A DNA stretch of 64,000 nt from Emydura subglobosa (GCA_007922225.1 ML679941.1:57871849-57935848), one strand, 5' to 3'; counted from the stretch's first letter, positions 12,063 to 23,080 are shown. Notes: generated from the sequence alone by a model not told the origin. Made by a program: numbers and translations.

Positions 12063-12363
12063 TCTTTCCAAAAAATGCCACAGGACATTTTACCATTCAT
12101 ATTCAGCTCAAAGAGGCATAAAACACCACCAGGTTTGTTGTTCCAGTACAGTCAGACTGACAGTGACTAACTATTTCTGCCATCTAATTGCTTACAGCTG
12201 GAGTCACACTATTCTCACAGTTCTAATGGTTTGATGTTTTTAATGTGTGGGATACAAATTTTCTGGTTAAATAGGGTCTCCTCATGCAGTTTGGTCTCAT
12301 TTCTGGAGGAATACCTGAATGGTACTGCCAGTTGGATATATCAGAGCTATCTGGTCCTCAACC
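12063..12363. other. nothing recognised
   Basis: AT-rich sequence between the CR1 tail and an unassigned repeat, without frames or structure I can identify. Confidence 0.4.
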
Positions 12364-13268
12364 CTAGTGTGATGCTCCCCAAGGATACCTAGCATTGTGA
12401 GGCACCTCACCAACACCTGCTGTTAGTGGGAAATAGTCTTGTCTCTGTCTGCTGTGGATCAGCTTCCTGAAACCACCAGTTTCTGGCAACACAAGCACTG
12501 CCTTCCAGGCTTTTGCAGGCCTCACTCACTCTAGTAGCAACAGGCATATACCAATTCCCAAATACTTGGAGCATTCCATGCAGTGACCATCCCCTTATCT
12601 AAAGGATACTCGCAGAATTACCAGGCCTGCTAGGAACAGTGCACACCAGCTTGTACGATTCAAATCAAGACCGTCACTTTGCTTAACCCCACAGCACTGA
12701 GACACATTTACTGTGAAAACAAAATGAGTTTTATCATCAAAGACTAGAGATTCAGGAGATCATAAGTAAGGATACTGGAAACAAATGGTTATACGTAAAA
12801 CCAAATCATAGCATGCTTTCCAGAAATCAAACTGAACAAGTTACTCTTCTGTCTAAAGAAGCTTATCTCGCCAAAATTTCTTGCCAGCATTTCACCCACG
12901 CCTGGCTGAGGCCCCTTTTTCATGAAGAAAAACCTCTCTCCTACTTCCTAGGTGATAGATGGGGGGTGTCTCCTCTGCTCTGCAAATATAGTCAAGCAAG
13001 CCTTTGAAGTGCATCTCAAGATAAAGCTATCTTCCCTCACTGCATTTCCCTTCCTGATAGTTTCTGTCTGAAGTTCTTTCTTACAATCTTTCATTTGCAT
13101 TCAGTTCAGACTGGTGATAGGGGACCTATTGTGAATAAGACAATATTCAATTTACATTTAAACAGATTGCTGGATAGACATCTCCTGCCTGGCAGAAAAC
13201 CTGTTTTTCACCATTGCTAGTGACTAATACCTTGATATACAGACTTTAAGAACATAGTTTCAGCATAT
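12364..13268. repeat. unassigned repeat, left part (old LTR-like?), split by the solo LTR
   Basis: Non-coding, fairly GC-balanced sequence that I recall as repeated in turtle genomes and that continues on the far side of the LTR at 13916-14080. I see no polymerase or capsid frames. It may be an old LTR or internal region of a retroelement on the minus strand. This call rests on memory of family appearance, not on internal proof. Confidence 0.3.
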
Positions 13269-13915
13269 TGTGACAGGGGCTACGGGAGATTGATCTATTT
13301 ACAAACCAGGAGGTGGGCGGGCGTTAGCCTAAGAATGAACAAGGCCCTGTTCCCCATCAGCTGCCCAAGGCTTCCTCCAGGCTGATTAGGGCCAGCTGAG
13401 GCCAGAGTCAGCTGAGACTGATTAGGGTGAGCTGAGGCCAGAGACACTGAGGCCCATTAAGCACTGCCTGGGAGCAGATATAAGCTCCCTGTCAGGCAGG
13501 CAGGGTGCTCTTGGAGTTTGGCAGAAGAAGCAGAAAACTGTGAGTGGTAGGAGACAGAGACAAGCAAGGGGCTTGCCTGTTGGAGTGGCTACTGAGTCCC
13601 AATGAAGACCAGGGTAGGGAAGCAGCCCAGAGAGAAGGCTTTACACAGTGCCTTATTGCAGCAGCCAGCCACTGCTGTCAACCAGGGTCTCTGGGCTGGT
13701 GTCTGAAGAAGAGGGTGGGCTTGGACACCCCCTACCCCCACCTTAGAACCTAAAGTCCTGAGGGCACTGCTTGGCCTGTGAAGGCCTAAAAGGAGATGGG
13801 GCAGAAGTGAGATGGCTGCCATCTTAAGACTGGTGGGATCCCTGGGTGGCCATTTTGTGCCCACCATGCTGAAAAAGCGCTTGGCCCATGGGAGCATGAA
13901 AGCCACTCTACCACA
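13269..13915 (+). mobile_element. solo LTR of a Gypsy-type element, 647 bp
   Basis: Begins TGTGACAGGGGC and ends CTACCACA (TG...CA), flanked by a perfect 4-bp duplication atat at 13265-13268 and 13916-13919. No internal region or second LTR is present, so it is a solo LTR left by LTR-LTR recombination. It shares its first ten bases with the LTRs at 1845 (minus) and 54608. The sequence is only lightly decayed at its ends. Confidence 0.9.
13477..13486 (+). promoter_or_regulatory. TATA box of the solo LTR
   Basis: gatataagct about 210 bp into the LTR, followed about 30 bp downstream by a plausible start region. Position and sequence fit an LTR core promoter. Whether it is used is unknown. Confidence 0.5.
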
Positions 13916-14080
13916 ATATAGTCCTAACTCCTTCTATAATATCTGTACATATGTTTCACAATGCTATTGATGACCAGTGTGACACCAGTTTTCATTTGAC
14001 ACTTCACAGGACATTCTTTGGTGAGTCAGAATGTACAAGCCAAGAAAGAGATTCCTGTAAGACTCCTGTACTCTCTTGAT
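13916..14080. repeat. unassigned repeat, right part
   Basis: Continuation of the sequence interrupted at 13268. Joining the two sides across one copy of atat gives an uninterrupted stretch. It ends near the first L2-like codons at about 14095. Confidence 0.3.
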
Positions 14081-14089
14081 AGATGGCAT

Positions 14090-15135
14090 TAAGAGGTTCT
14101 AAGGTCACTCCTGGGAAGACAGAAATGTTGGTTTTGGACTGGGACCATTTTTATGAGATGATTCACTCTTCCTTTGTGTCTTCTTCTGCTTATGGGGACT
14201 TGTTTGGAGGTTGTGAATCAGGTTAAAAATCTTGATATCATTTTTGACTGCGCCCTATCCCTGGAAAGCTGTGTCGGATGTAGCTTGGAAATGGGGGTTT
14301 CAGCTACACAATTTGTGCAGATTGCACCCTTATTTATCTTCTCAAAATCTGATGACAACTATGTGCTTTTGAGGCTTGATTTTGTAATTCCCTCTCAACA
14401 AGGCTGATCCACTTAGGGTGACCAGATAGCAACTGTGAAAAATTGGGACAGGGGGTGGGGCATAATAGGTGCCTATATAAGAAAAAGCTCTGAATATCGG
14501 GATTGTCCCTATAAAATCAAGTCCCCTGATCATCCTATATCTGCTGCTTACACATCATTCAGAATACAACAGCACAACTGCTCCTGTGCTATTGATGACA
14601 TTCAGCCTGCTTTTCACTCTTCACATTGGCTTTCTATGAAGTGGCAAATTCAGTATAAAATTAGCTTCAATGGTTTATAAAGCTTTGAATGGGCTTTGCC
14701 CTGATGATATTTGAGACCTCCTCCTTGGACCTCCACTGGAGGGATTTTTGTGCTCACATACCACCTAGTGTTTATGGGTTCCACCATCATGCCAGAAGTG
14801 AGTTGGCCATTGAGTATTTGCCATGGTGACGCTGAGAGTAGGCCAAGTGCTCCCTCCAGAAACCCAACTCCTTTCATCTCTTCCACTTTTAAAAATGCCT
14901 GACCCCCCCCCCCCCCTTTTTTTTTGTTCAGAGGTGTTTTTAAATTATTACCCTGGCTGCTCTGTTTTGTCCTATTGTTTTTTGTTTTCCCACCTTGTCT
15001 GTAATTCTGTGAGGGCAGGGTGTTCCTTTTACTTAATAAGAAATTGCCATTGTGACAGTGATTCAGCACCCTTAGCACCTTTGCAGAGGAAGGAGGGGGA
15101 AGGATGCTCTATAAAGAAATATGATTATTATTATT
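14090..15135 (+). pseudogene. L2-type LINE, RT C-terminal region and 3' tail, old
   Basis: GKTEMLVLDW (about 14110) and VKNLDIIFDCALSLESCV (14221-) match the RT thumb region of L2-like LINEs. LLRLDFVIPS (14362-) corresponds to the usual 'SRLDYCNSL' motif, and HWLSMKWQIQYKISFNG (14626-) to the C-terminal 'HWLPV..RI.YKI' motif. The 3' tail carries the L2-like word 'ctgtgagggcaggg' (15007-) and ends in a tattattatt microsatellite (15122-15145). A fold-back element interrupts the copy at 14415-14537, and C14/T9 homopolymers at 14903-14925 add to the decay. Not functional. Confidence 0.75.
14415..14537. mobile_element. 123-bp fold-back MITE inside the L2 copy
   Basis: Left end agggtgaccagatagcaa and right end gatcatcct are inverted versions of one terminal motif, and the body contains inverted 'tataagaaaaagc' and 'gggacag/tgtccc' words. 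This is a known-looking chelonian palindromic repeat. It interrupts the LINE reading at about codon 'LIH/ISAAY', so it inserted after the L2 copy. Confidence 0.6.
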
Positions 15136-15593
15136 GCTATTATTTAATAGCAGAAATATTTCCATTAGCTTCTTTTCTCTGTCAGACTGTTATTGATTCC
15201 TAAATCATCTGTTCATTACCTTGGCATAATCAGGTTTATTGGCCACCATATTCTAAGGCTGGAAGTCATGTTCATCATTGTCACATTAGCTCAGCTCATG
15301 AGACAATCTGAATGAAAAATATCATGGAAGTTGAAAAGCCTTTAGCTGTCACGTTACAACTTGATAAGACCTCTTGTTAGAATATTTAATGGAAAGAGAA
15401 TATAATGAATAGAGAGTAGTATTAAAGCAAAAAAGAATCAAGCAAAAGCTGCTCAGCTCAGTCTTTGACATTAGAACAGCCATGTTTTATCTTCTAAAAC
15501 AAAGTAGGTGGGTTTGTGAAGTTCTTTCAAGAGTTTATTTAGAAAATACAATTTGGGAAAATAGCATGACTGTTGTGACCCTACACTAATCAT
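15136..15593. other. no gene; unique-looking
   Basis: AT-rich with no frames. About 15270-15450 looks unique and could be conserved non-coding DNA; not testable here. Confidence 0.4.
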
Positions 15594-15786
15594 TAGGGCT
15601 GTGATTCAGTCACGCACTTAAGCATGTTCTTAACTTTAAGCGTATGTTCCAGTCCTAGTGACTTCAGTGGAATTGTTCCTGTGTTTAACATTAAGTATTT
15701 GTTTAAATCCTTTGCTGAACAGAGCTGTGATTACTCAGATGCTTAAAATTAGGCATAGTCTTAAGTGCTTGATAGAATCAGGGCTC
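15594..15786. repeat. fold-back MITE, about 190 bp
   Basis: The left end (gctgtgattcagtcacgcac, then ttaagcatgttcttaac) is the imperfect reverse complement of the right end (cttaagtgcttgatagaatc, then agggct), so the element folds on itself around 'agtcctagtgacttcagtgg'. It is a member of the dispersed short palindromes noted elsewhere in the window. Confidence 0.6.
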
Positions 15787-17785
15787 AAGGGAATTCTGCA
15801 TGAGTCTCTTTGAGATCAGTCCTTGTTCTTCTGACTTAGAAAAATGATGACCCTTTAATTCACAAGGAACATATCACATGTTAGTTTACTTTTCATTTAT
15901 TTTACATTTCTTTGAAATTCATTAAATGTTACGGTTTTATTCATTTTGTCTGTATACCTACTGAACAACTTCTTCTTATGGCTGCCAATTTGATAACTTT
16001 CACTGTGCTTTCATATGTAACATGTAACTGTGAGAAGGTTGTCATCTCTTCCTCCACCTACTGAACTCACTGTGCCTTATAAAAATTACATAACATCAGC
16101 AAATTTTGTTTCTTGTATGTTTCAGACTTTGCCATCTTTCCCTAAGCATGTAAATAGCTGTTGTGTGTTTTCATTCTTGAAGATGGAGGAGGATAGTGGT
16201 TTTATTTATTGGGTTCTTTCTCCTAGCATCTGGTATTGACTTACAATATGTGGTGGTTTATGGTGGTGATTGCTCCAGCCTGTTTGGCAAGAAGCTTCCT
16301 TTCAGAACATCTGATGCTGGCCACTGCCCAAGACAGGATACAGGATTAAATGGACCACAAATCTAATCCACACTATTTCTACTAGATTCCCCTCATAAAG
16401 AATACAACTATAGACGTTCAGATGGCTCAGATATCACAGAGAAGTGGGGAAGGTAGAAGTTAAATTAGAGAGGATGCAGCATAAGTAGACATGCTTTAGG
16501 GTTTTAAAGGAGGGAAATAGGATGGTAGATAACCCCTTTCTCCATCTCATTTATTTTTTTATTTGTAGCATGTTTGTAGGCAGTGGAATAAAAGCCAGTG
16601 CAGATGAAGCTGAAGGAGAGAGAATGATAGGAATGGAAGTGAAGGAGGAAAGGAAACCTGAATTTATGAAGGTTTTAGAAGTGTATAGCAGGGGGGAGAC
16701 CCTAACACTGGAGACAGGAGTAAAAGAGAAGATGAAATCAGTGGTGGAATCACAAAAGGGTGAGGAGAGGAAGAAGGATAGTTCTCACCAGATATTGTTT
16801 GTTTTTGTAAAAGCTGACAAGATCTTGGGCAGAAAAGGATGCGGAGGAGGGAATGCTGTCTAGCAGCAACCGTGGGATTAGTGTCAAGACATAACATGTA
16901 GGAACCATTGTCAGACATGATATTTTCTGGTAATTCATAGTATGAAAATATAATATCTATCCTTATTATAAGCAACTGCAGAGAACAATTCACATGGGGC
17001 CCTCTGGCAATCAAATCACTCCATCAAGAACATGTGTCCAAACACATCTGCACAAAAAAAAGGGAAAAGTTTGCCTGTCCTTTTTAAAGAACAAAATGAC
17101 ATGATAAATGGAAATAGCTGCTTAGCTGTCAACACATGCAGCTATTTTTATAGTTACTTTAGTCATCCACCTATCCTAATAGAAAATAAAGTATTTTAAT
17201 GTGATTTCATTGCTATACCTTTAGGCCGCTGGAAACCCGCCAAATTTGTTTTGTAACTTTAGAGAGCAACCACCCTCTGCAAATCAGGTTTGCAAATCAG
17301 AGACTCAGGTTGGGCACTCACTATCACTAGTCCCTATTGAAAATGTTGATTTGCAATCCTAAATCAAGCCTGACTATCCCTTCCCATGAAGTACCCTGTA
17401 GCAGGGTGTCCTTGTGGCAGGGAAATCACTGAAGATCATTCTGTGAGAGGGAAGGATTTGCCTTCTGCAGAATAAGTAGGGACTTCATCCACTCCAGCCC
17501 CCACTACCTACAGAAACTGAATTTCCAGGAATCGGCTAGAGGTACAGGGCCATCCAAGCAAAGGTCCTGTGCCTGCATGCTGGGTCTGAGGCCCCTTGGT
17601 CCCTTCTCCTGACTTGTGGGTAGCACAATTTTAATGCAGCCCCTCTGTCAGTACTTCTCCTGGCATGCAGTACAGAAAGAGGGGAGTGGATGTAGCCATC
17701 TCCAAGGCATCATTTCCAGCCTCCCAAGATGACAGAGGATCTTCAAAGGTTTCCGAAATCAACTCATGATGAGGGCATAGGTCAC
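15787..17785. other. no gene confirmed; weak integrase-like stretch at 16880-16990 (minus)
   Basis: A minus-strand frame at 16880-16990 reads LIIRIDIIFSYYELPENIMS followed by DNGS. This resembles the 'IF...G.PE.I.SDNG' segment around the second catalytic Asp of a Gypsy integrase, but the sequence after it does not continue the match. The rest shows only short frames. Confidence 0.3.
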
Positions 17786-18074
17786 TGTAACAAGGCGCTG
17801 TGGCCTTCCTTGGAGCCTGGACCCGAGGAAGGGTCACGACGCCCCTACTGAACAGAACCAGGCCCTGCAGGCCAAGCCACCCAGGGGCAGAGCCAGGGCG
17901 AGGGAGGGAAGTACAAAAGGCAGGTCCAGAAGCTCAGGCAGGGGGAAGCTGCTGCCACAAGCAGACATATCTTCCCAGAGGCTGCGATCTAGGCCTGACC
18001 CAGGCCTGGCGGCTGTTTGGAGCAATCACTCCACCAACCGGAGCTTCCAAAGCCTGCCTGGATTGCTGGGCCTG

Positions 18075-18236
18075 AGTGACTGGAAAGGGCTGCCGGATCC
18101 TAGTGACTGGAGAGAACTGCTGAGCCAAAGTGACTGGAGAGGGCAGCCAGACCCTAGTGACTGGGTAGGGCCACTGGACCCTAGTAGCTGGGAGCAGCTA
18201 CCCGAGCCCGTTGGGTGGAAGAAACCCCCTGAGGCC
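18075..18236 (+). repeat. 27-bp tandem repeat coding a nine-residue unit, six copies
   Basis: Units of exactly 27 bp starting 'agtgactgg'. In the plus frame they read SDWKGLPDP, SDWRELLSQ, SDWRGQPDP, SDWVGPLDP, SSWEQLPEP, VGWKKPPEA. The open frame extends to a TGA at 18339-18341 with an acidic, Pro-rich tail. There is no ATG at its start (the upstream codons are TTG/CTG), so translation is unproven. Trp is kept in every unit. Confidence 0.7.
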
Positions 18237-18699
18237 GGTCCTGACCTGCAGGAGCTGCCTGATGTGGATGATCCACAGGAGCGGACTGAACCTAGTGGAC
18301 CGGAGGAACCCCTGGGACCTGGAGGAACTGCTCTCCGCTGACGACCCTGAGGAGTTTCCGGACCTGCCACCGGTCAATGGTGAGGGACTCAGAGAACGCC
18401 CACTCGCCATCTACCTCAGCGACCTGGAGGGAGACACTTGAATGCAGGTCCCCAAGGACTGGGTGGGAGGAAGTAGACCAGGGACAGCCGACTAGAGAGT
18501 GGCTGAGTGCATGGCCAGACCAGTCAGTGTGTTGTGGCTTGATCCCCGCTAACTCAGTGGCAAAGTGATAGGGCTGGGACGCAGTGGAGTCGGGTAGGCT
18601 GGCATCCCCCTTCCCTAACCACCCCAGGAGTGCTTGGCTACCTCTGAGTGCCCAGAGACTACCAATCTGTACCAGCCCTGCCTGCCAATAAGGCCGGGG

Positions 18700-19230
18700 G
18701 CTCTAGACTATTTTGCCTGTCCCGCCTGCTTGAAAGTTGGGGGCTATTGACTCCTTCACCAGCCCTGCCCGGCTTGAGGGCCAGGGGCTGTAAACGGCTT
18801 CACTTGCCCACCCTTTGGGAAGGCCAGGGGCTATAGATTGCTTCGCCTGCCCCGCCCGCTTGAGGGCCAGAGGCAACAGACTGCATATCAGACCCCCCAG
18901 CTTGAGGGCCAGGGTCTGTCCACTGTGTACCTTGCCTTCCTGCTTGAGGGTTGAGTGCAGCAGACTGCTTTCCAGCCCCACCCCATTTGAGGGCCGGGGG
19001 CTATAGACTGCATGTCCTTTCAGGTCCGCTTGAGAGCCGGGGCCTAAAGACTTCTTTGCCTGCCCCGCCCAGCCTGAGAGCTGGGAGCAATAGACTACTC
19101 ACACGCTCCGCCTGTTGGGGGTGGTGGGTGCCATACGAGCCCTGCCCTATGTGAGGTCTAGGGGGCTACCGACTGCAAGAAAAGCCCACCTCGCTTGGGG
19201 CTGGGGCTAAAAGACTCATAAGCCGAGAAC
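18700..19230. repeat. about 43-bp minisatellite, roughly 12 units
   Basis: Repeated 'gcttgagggccaggggctatagactgc'-type units (quoted in two parts: gcttgagggccagggg, ctatagactgc), each about 38-46 bp, diverged from each other. GC-rich. Part of the LTR. Confidence 0.75.
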
Positions 19231-19330
19231 TTTTTTCCCTTAGACAAAGGCGCTGTGGCCTTCCTTGGAGCCTGGGCATGAGGAAGGGTCATGACGCCCT
19301 GGCTGGACTGTGCCACCAGCCTACAGTCAC

Positions 19331-20394
19331 AAATTGTCTTTCCTAGCTAATATGCTCAGAAGTTAATGAAGCCTGAAGCTGAATTCTCTTTTGAGAAGAA
19401 ACCTCCTCTTCTGTAAGAAGGTTTTGCTGGGGGTATGTGGTGTCTTATACAAAAATTAATACACGTTCAGTCTACATCAACTTTTGAGTAGATTTGTCAT
19501 GGGGAGTAAGGCAGACAGCACAAATCCCATCTCCCTCCATGCACAGAGTTATCCATGGAGTTGTGGGAAGGGGGAGATGGTCCTATTGTGTTCTGAGAAG
19601 TGGGTGGGTAAAAGCCCGTCCACAATTAAAGGCTCCTCCCCCAGGCTAAAGGGAGAAACTACTGAGACCAGGACTCAACTCAGTGCAGGGAACAACTAAT
19701 GAAAAAGCAGGAACAGGTATGGGGGGGGGGGGGGGTGCTGTGGAGGCAACTGACCATTTTCTCTTTTCCGCCTGGTAGTGGGGGAGAGCCATGCGTGTCT
19801 CAGCTTTCAGAGCAACAATGCATCTTTCACTTGTTTTTACATGAATGGCGGTAAGGAATGAAAAAGGGTTGCGGGATTTAGCTGATAATTTTCATCATAT
19901 TTTTCAGAAAATGGTCTGTCTTATCACTCTTTAAGGTTTATTTCTCTTTCAGAAATTGTTCCAGGCAAAAATATGACACCATGACAAAATTATTATGCTA
20001 GATTATTGTTGGTACAGCAATCTCATTGAATTTGTTTTTGCAGTCAGATATTGGAAGCTCAATGGCTTTTTTATGCCATTGGATTACAAGCTGCATGAAA
20101 ACCAGTCCTCACACAAAATGAGATATAAGTCACTATCAGTACAGCCAACTTTTGTCAGAGTCAGGATTTTTCCACCATGTTTTGCCCAACTGTCTGGGGT
20201 TTTTTTACTGTTTTTATGGGCTATTCTGATCCACATCCTCTTGGCTGTTGTTCAGTCATCATTCCTTTTCTCCTAGCTCCAACTTCTTTTCCCTTGCACC
20301 ACCACCCTCTTCCTTCCAAGCCATCTTCCTCCCACTTTAAAAGCTATCAGAAATACTGCTGGTTTCCCTCTTCTTGACTATCACCAATAGCTTT
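19331..20394. other. no gene; poly-G run at 19721-19735
   Basis: Short frames only. Fifteen consecutive G at 19721-19735 is the main structural feature. Confidence 0.45.
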
Positions 20395-20665
20395 TTATTC
20401 TACTTTGCATTGTTGCTCCAGGACAAAATTTTCAAAAGTGCCTGAATAAGTTACTAGCCCAAGCCTCATTTTCAAAGTAACCTACAGCCACATTTCTAAA
20501 GATATTTATGGACCTAAAGATGCAGAGAAGCACTTTTGAAAATCCCTGTATGAGCCTATCTGCATCTTTAGGTACCTAAATACTACTGAAAATCGGGCCC
20601 TCAGGAGTATAAGTGCCATTGCAAGTCAATGAGATTTAGGCTTCTAAGGCCCAGATCTTTAAAGG
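20395..20665. repeat. decayed fold-back repeat ('ttttcaaaagtgcct' family)
   Basis: Contains ttttcaaaagtgcctgaa, then cacttttgaaaatccc, then aaaatcgggccc: inverted and direct copies of one terminal motif around 'gcaagtcaatgagatttagg'. Typical old chelonian palindromic repeat; boundaries uncertain. Confidence 0.45.
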
Positions 20666-21264
20666 CACATAGGCACTGCTCTGTTCAGTGTTGCAACACC
20701 AGACCCTTAGTAAGCCTGCGGCCCGGTGGAATTTTCAGTCCTAAACTAGGTGCCTGGGCTCCATATAAATGCACGGGGAGAGTTAGGAACATAAGAAAGG
20801 GATTTTCAGACATCAGAAAGCTGAGCAGGGAACCACCAGAGCTATACAGGAGTGAAATGCCCGAAGCAGACATCCAGCATGGAAATTTTCAGTCCAAACA
20901 GTTAAAGTTTGGCAAAATTCTAAGCAATTGAGAACAGTCTTGTGACTAATGGATCAGACAACCTTACTATAGGCAATGCTACTTGTGTCACCTCTAATAA
21001 TGAAATGGCAAGAAAAAACATGGGAGGAATCTTGCAGTGTTACAATACTGCTGTGAGCTGGGGAACAGAATACTGTAGGTAAAACCCAGGTGTCTAGCAA
21101 TTTTGCCATTGCTTTCAATAGGCCTGGGATTTCATGCTGCATGTATAGTGTGACGTAAAAGTGAAGTCCACAATAGGTCTGCCTGGTTCCTTGAATTGTT
21201 CTCTTTCAAGTTTTAATTTCTTGGTCAGTTGAAGCCATTTCCAGTTTGTTTTACTTCATATGTA
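20666..21264. other. nothing recognised
   Basis: The open frame at 20629-20931 starts inside the repeat above and has no domain. No other structure seen. Confidence 0.4.
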
Positions 21265-23080
21265 GGGGACTACTTAAATCATAGAGAAATCACACATTTT
21301 TCCCAGGTTGGTCATGGCATAAATAGAAAATTTCATGGATGTGTTCATACATTATATATACAAATACTGTATGCTACTACTGTTACCTTTTTAAGTCAGC
21401 CTGGATAAGGGAGTTTGCTAAATATATAAATAATGAAGTATAATACTCAAAGTTGTACATAAAGCTTAGAAATACACATTTATGCTTACCTAAATAAAAC
21501 AGTCCATTTTATTTGTTAAACACCAGCATGCACCAGCAGTTGCAGTTGACAACTTCCACCGTTTTGCAATGAATACCTGTCCATGCACCAAAATCACTCG
21601 TTCTGCATCCACAGAATTGGTAGGAATTGTAAGGCAGCATTTTGCTAACTTGTAGAGATTTGGAAATCCACCAGAAATAGAGGCCAAAAACTTAGTTACT
21701 TTTATCAGCATCTGGCATTCTTTGACAAAGATTTGGTAAGCAGTACATCCATTACTATGATTTTTCTCCCATCCAAGAATTGCTTGAATTAGCTCCAGGA
21801 AAAACACAGATAAGACACCTGTCTGATTTGGGTCAAAAATATGGCACTCAAAGTATGCAGCTGGTTGTTTAAACCGAGGTGGTAGTGACTGATCGTACCT
21901 GTAATACTGGTTTAACTTCTCTGCTATTGACTGGAACACTTCTTGTCTATGGCTATTTTCAATTTGGCAGTCTGAAAGTTGTGATGTCATATCTTCAGTC
22001 CAACTGATTAGATCTATTAGTTTGTTGTATGCTTTGTGAATCAAAACCTGCTAGCTTTTAAACCATTTTAGAATCAACTGCATGAACTGGATTGCATTCT
22101 CAGCCATGAACTTCAGTCGGTCTTCACTGTTTCTCTGTTTTAACAGAACAGAGACTTTAAGCCAAGACTGTGTGCCTGACATGATTTCAAGCTTCCTCAT
22201 ATACAAATTACTGGTAGTATTTAATATTCTTTGATTGGTAAGCAACTGCATTAAACCACAAATTCCACCTTGTAATCACTGGTTCAGGTGGATGTATGCT
22301 ACCATTTTGATTGGCCATGGACTCCTTGAATTGTAGTTAATGGCTTGGACAAAGCTTGAACTTTTCTTCTTTTAAAAAAAAAAAAAAACAAAAAAAAACC
22401 AGCACATCCACATCAGGGAAATGTTTGTGCCAGATATCACTGGCCGCTGAAAGAACGTGTGCATTACAGGTAACTTGAATTGCATTGGGCATCATTCCTT
22501 GTAGTACATCAGAGAAAGCTTTGAACATGTACATCATATTGTCAGAAAGAAATGCTGAGACATTGTTGAAATCTAAGCTGTAGTTTATTACAGCTTGATA
22601 CAGTTGAAAAATTTGCCGACTCAAGCTGAATAGGTTCCACTAGGAAAACAGGCATACAGTCATATTTCCAGCTGCCAGGTACAAATAAAATGTGGAGTAT
22701 GTACTTATCCTGTGCATCTGTTGTATCATCAGCTACAACGAAATGGAATCATATGTCCTTTCACTCAACTTGATGACTGTCTTGCTCCCTTATCATAAAA
22801 GTTGACACATTCTCAATCAACAATCTACTGTAACGACTGCTGCTCTACCGTTAGTCTACATCATGTAACTTGTCAGACACCCTCAATCAACTATCCATTA
22901 TGAAGCCTGGATTGATATCGCGTGATTATTAGTGACTGTTTTTGCATTGTGGTAATCACAGACATTTTTCAGCATCTTTTATGAATAACACAATTTTTAT
23001 TTTGAAGTTTAATTTCACGAATGATCCTATATTTCACGATTTCTGTGAAATCCACAAAATCGTGAATTAAGTAGGCCTCC
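21265..23080 (-). mobile_element. decayed autonomous hAT DNA transposon, about 1.8 kb
   Basis: The left end, ggggactacttaaatcatag (21265-), and the minus-strand right end, ggaggcctacttaattcacg (from 23080), share an inverted ctacttaawtca terminal motif. The transposase remnant lies between them on the minus strand. The flanking 8-bp target duplication is not recognisable, which fits great age or end erosion. Confidence 0.65.
21490..22770 (-). pseudogene. hAT transposase, catalytic core to C-terminal dimerisation domain
   Basis: Read from high to low coordinates: VVADDTTDAQDKYILHILF (about 22760-22700) is the 'DETTD' catalytic-domain start; DFNNVSAFLSDNMMYM and PNAIQVTCNAHVLSAASDIW (22570-22420) follow with the conserved CNAH box; then an A/T-run insertion (22374-22397) disrupts the frame. 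FPNLYKLAKCCLTIPTNSVD (about 21660-21600), followed by AERV, is the hAT C-terminal dimerisation motif, where intact copies usually read 'S..ERxFS'. The longest open piece is 184 residues (22044-21490). The N-terminal zinc finger is not recognisable. The transposase would cut and join element ends; this copy has several breaks. Confidence 0.85.

Larger units (their letters stand above)
17786..19325. mobile_element. 1,540-bp solo LTR-like element with two minisatellites
   Basis: Starts TGTAACAAGG and ends CCTACA, flanked by a perfect 5-bp duplication gtcac (17781-17785 and 19326-19330). About 55 bp near the start (ggcgctgtggccttccttgg, 17794-) is repeated near the end (19248-). Between them lie a 27-bp tandem repeat (18075-18236) and a 43-bp minisatellite (18700-19230). 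A TATA-like gtacaaaagg is at 17911-17920 on the plus strand. No gag or pol is present. TG...CA ends with a 5-bp duplication fit an LTR, but the family is unknown to me. Confidence 0.75.

Noticed and set aside
16522..16863. 113-residue frame with apparent N-terminal hydrophobic segment
   Set aside because: Upstream hydrophobic part is T-rich low complexity and the rest is Glu/Lys-rich chance translation of purine-rich DNA.
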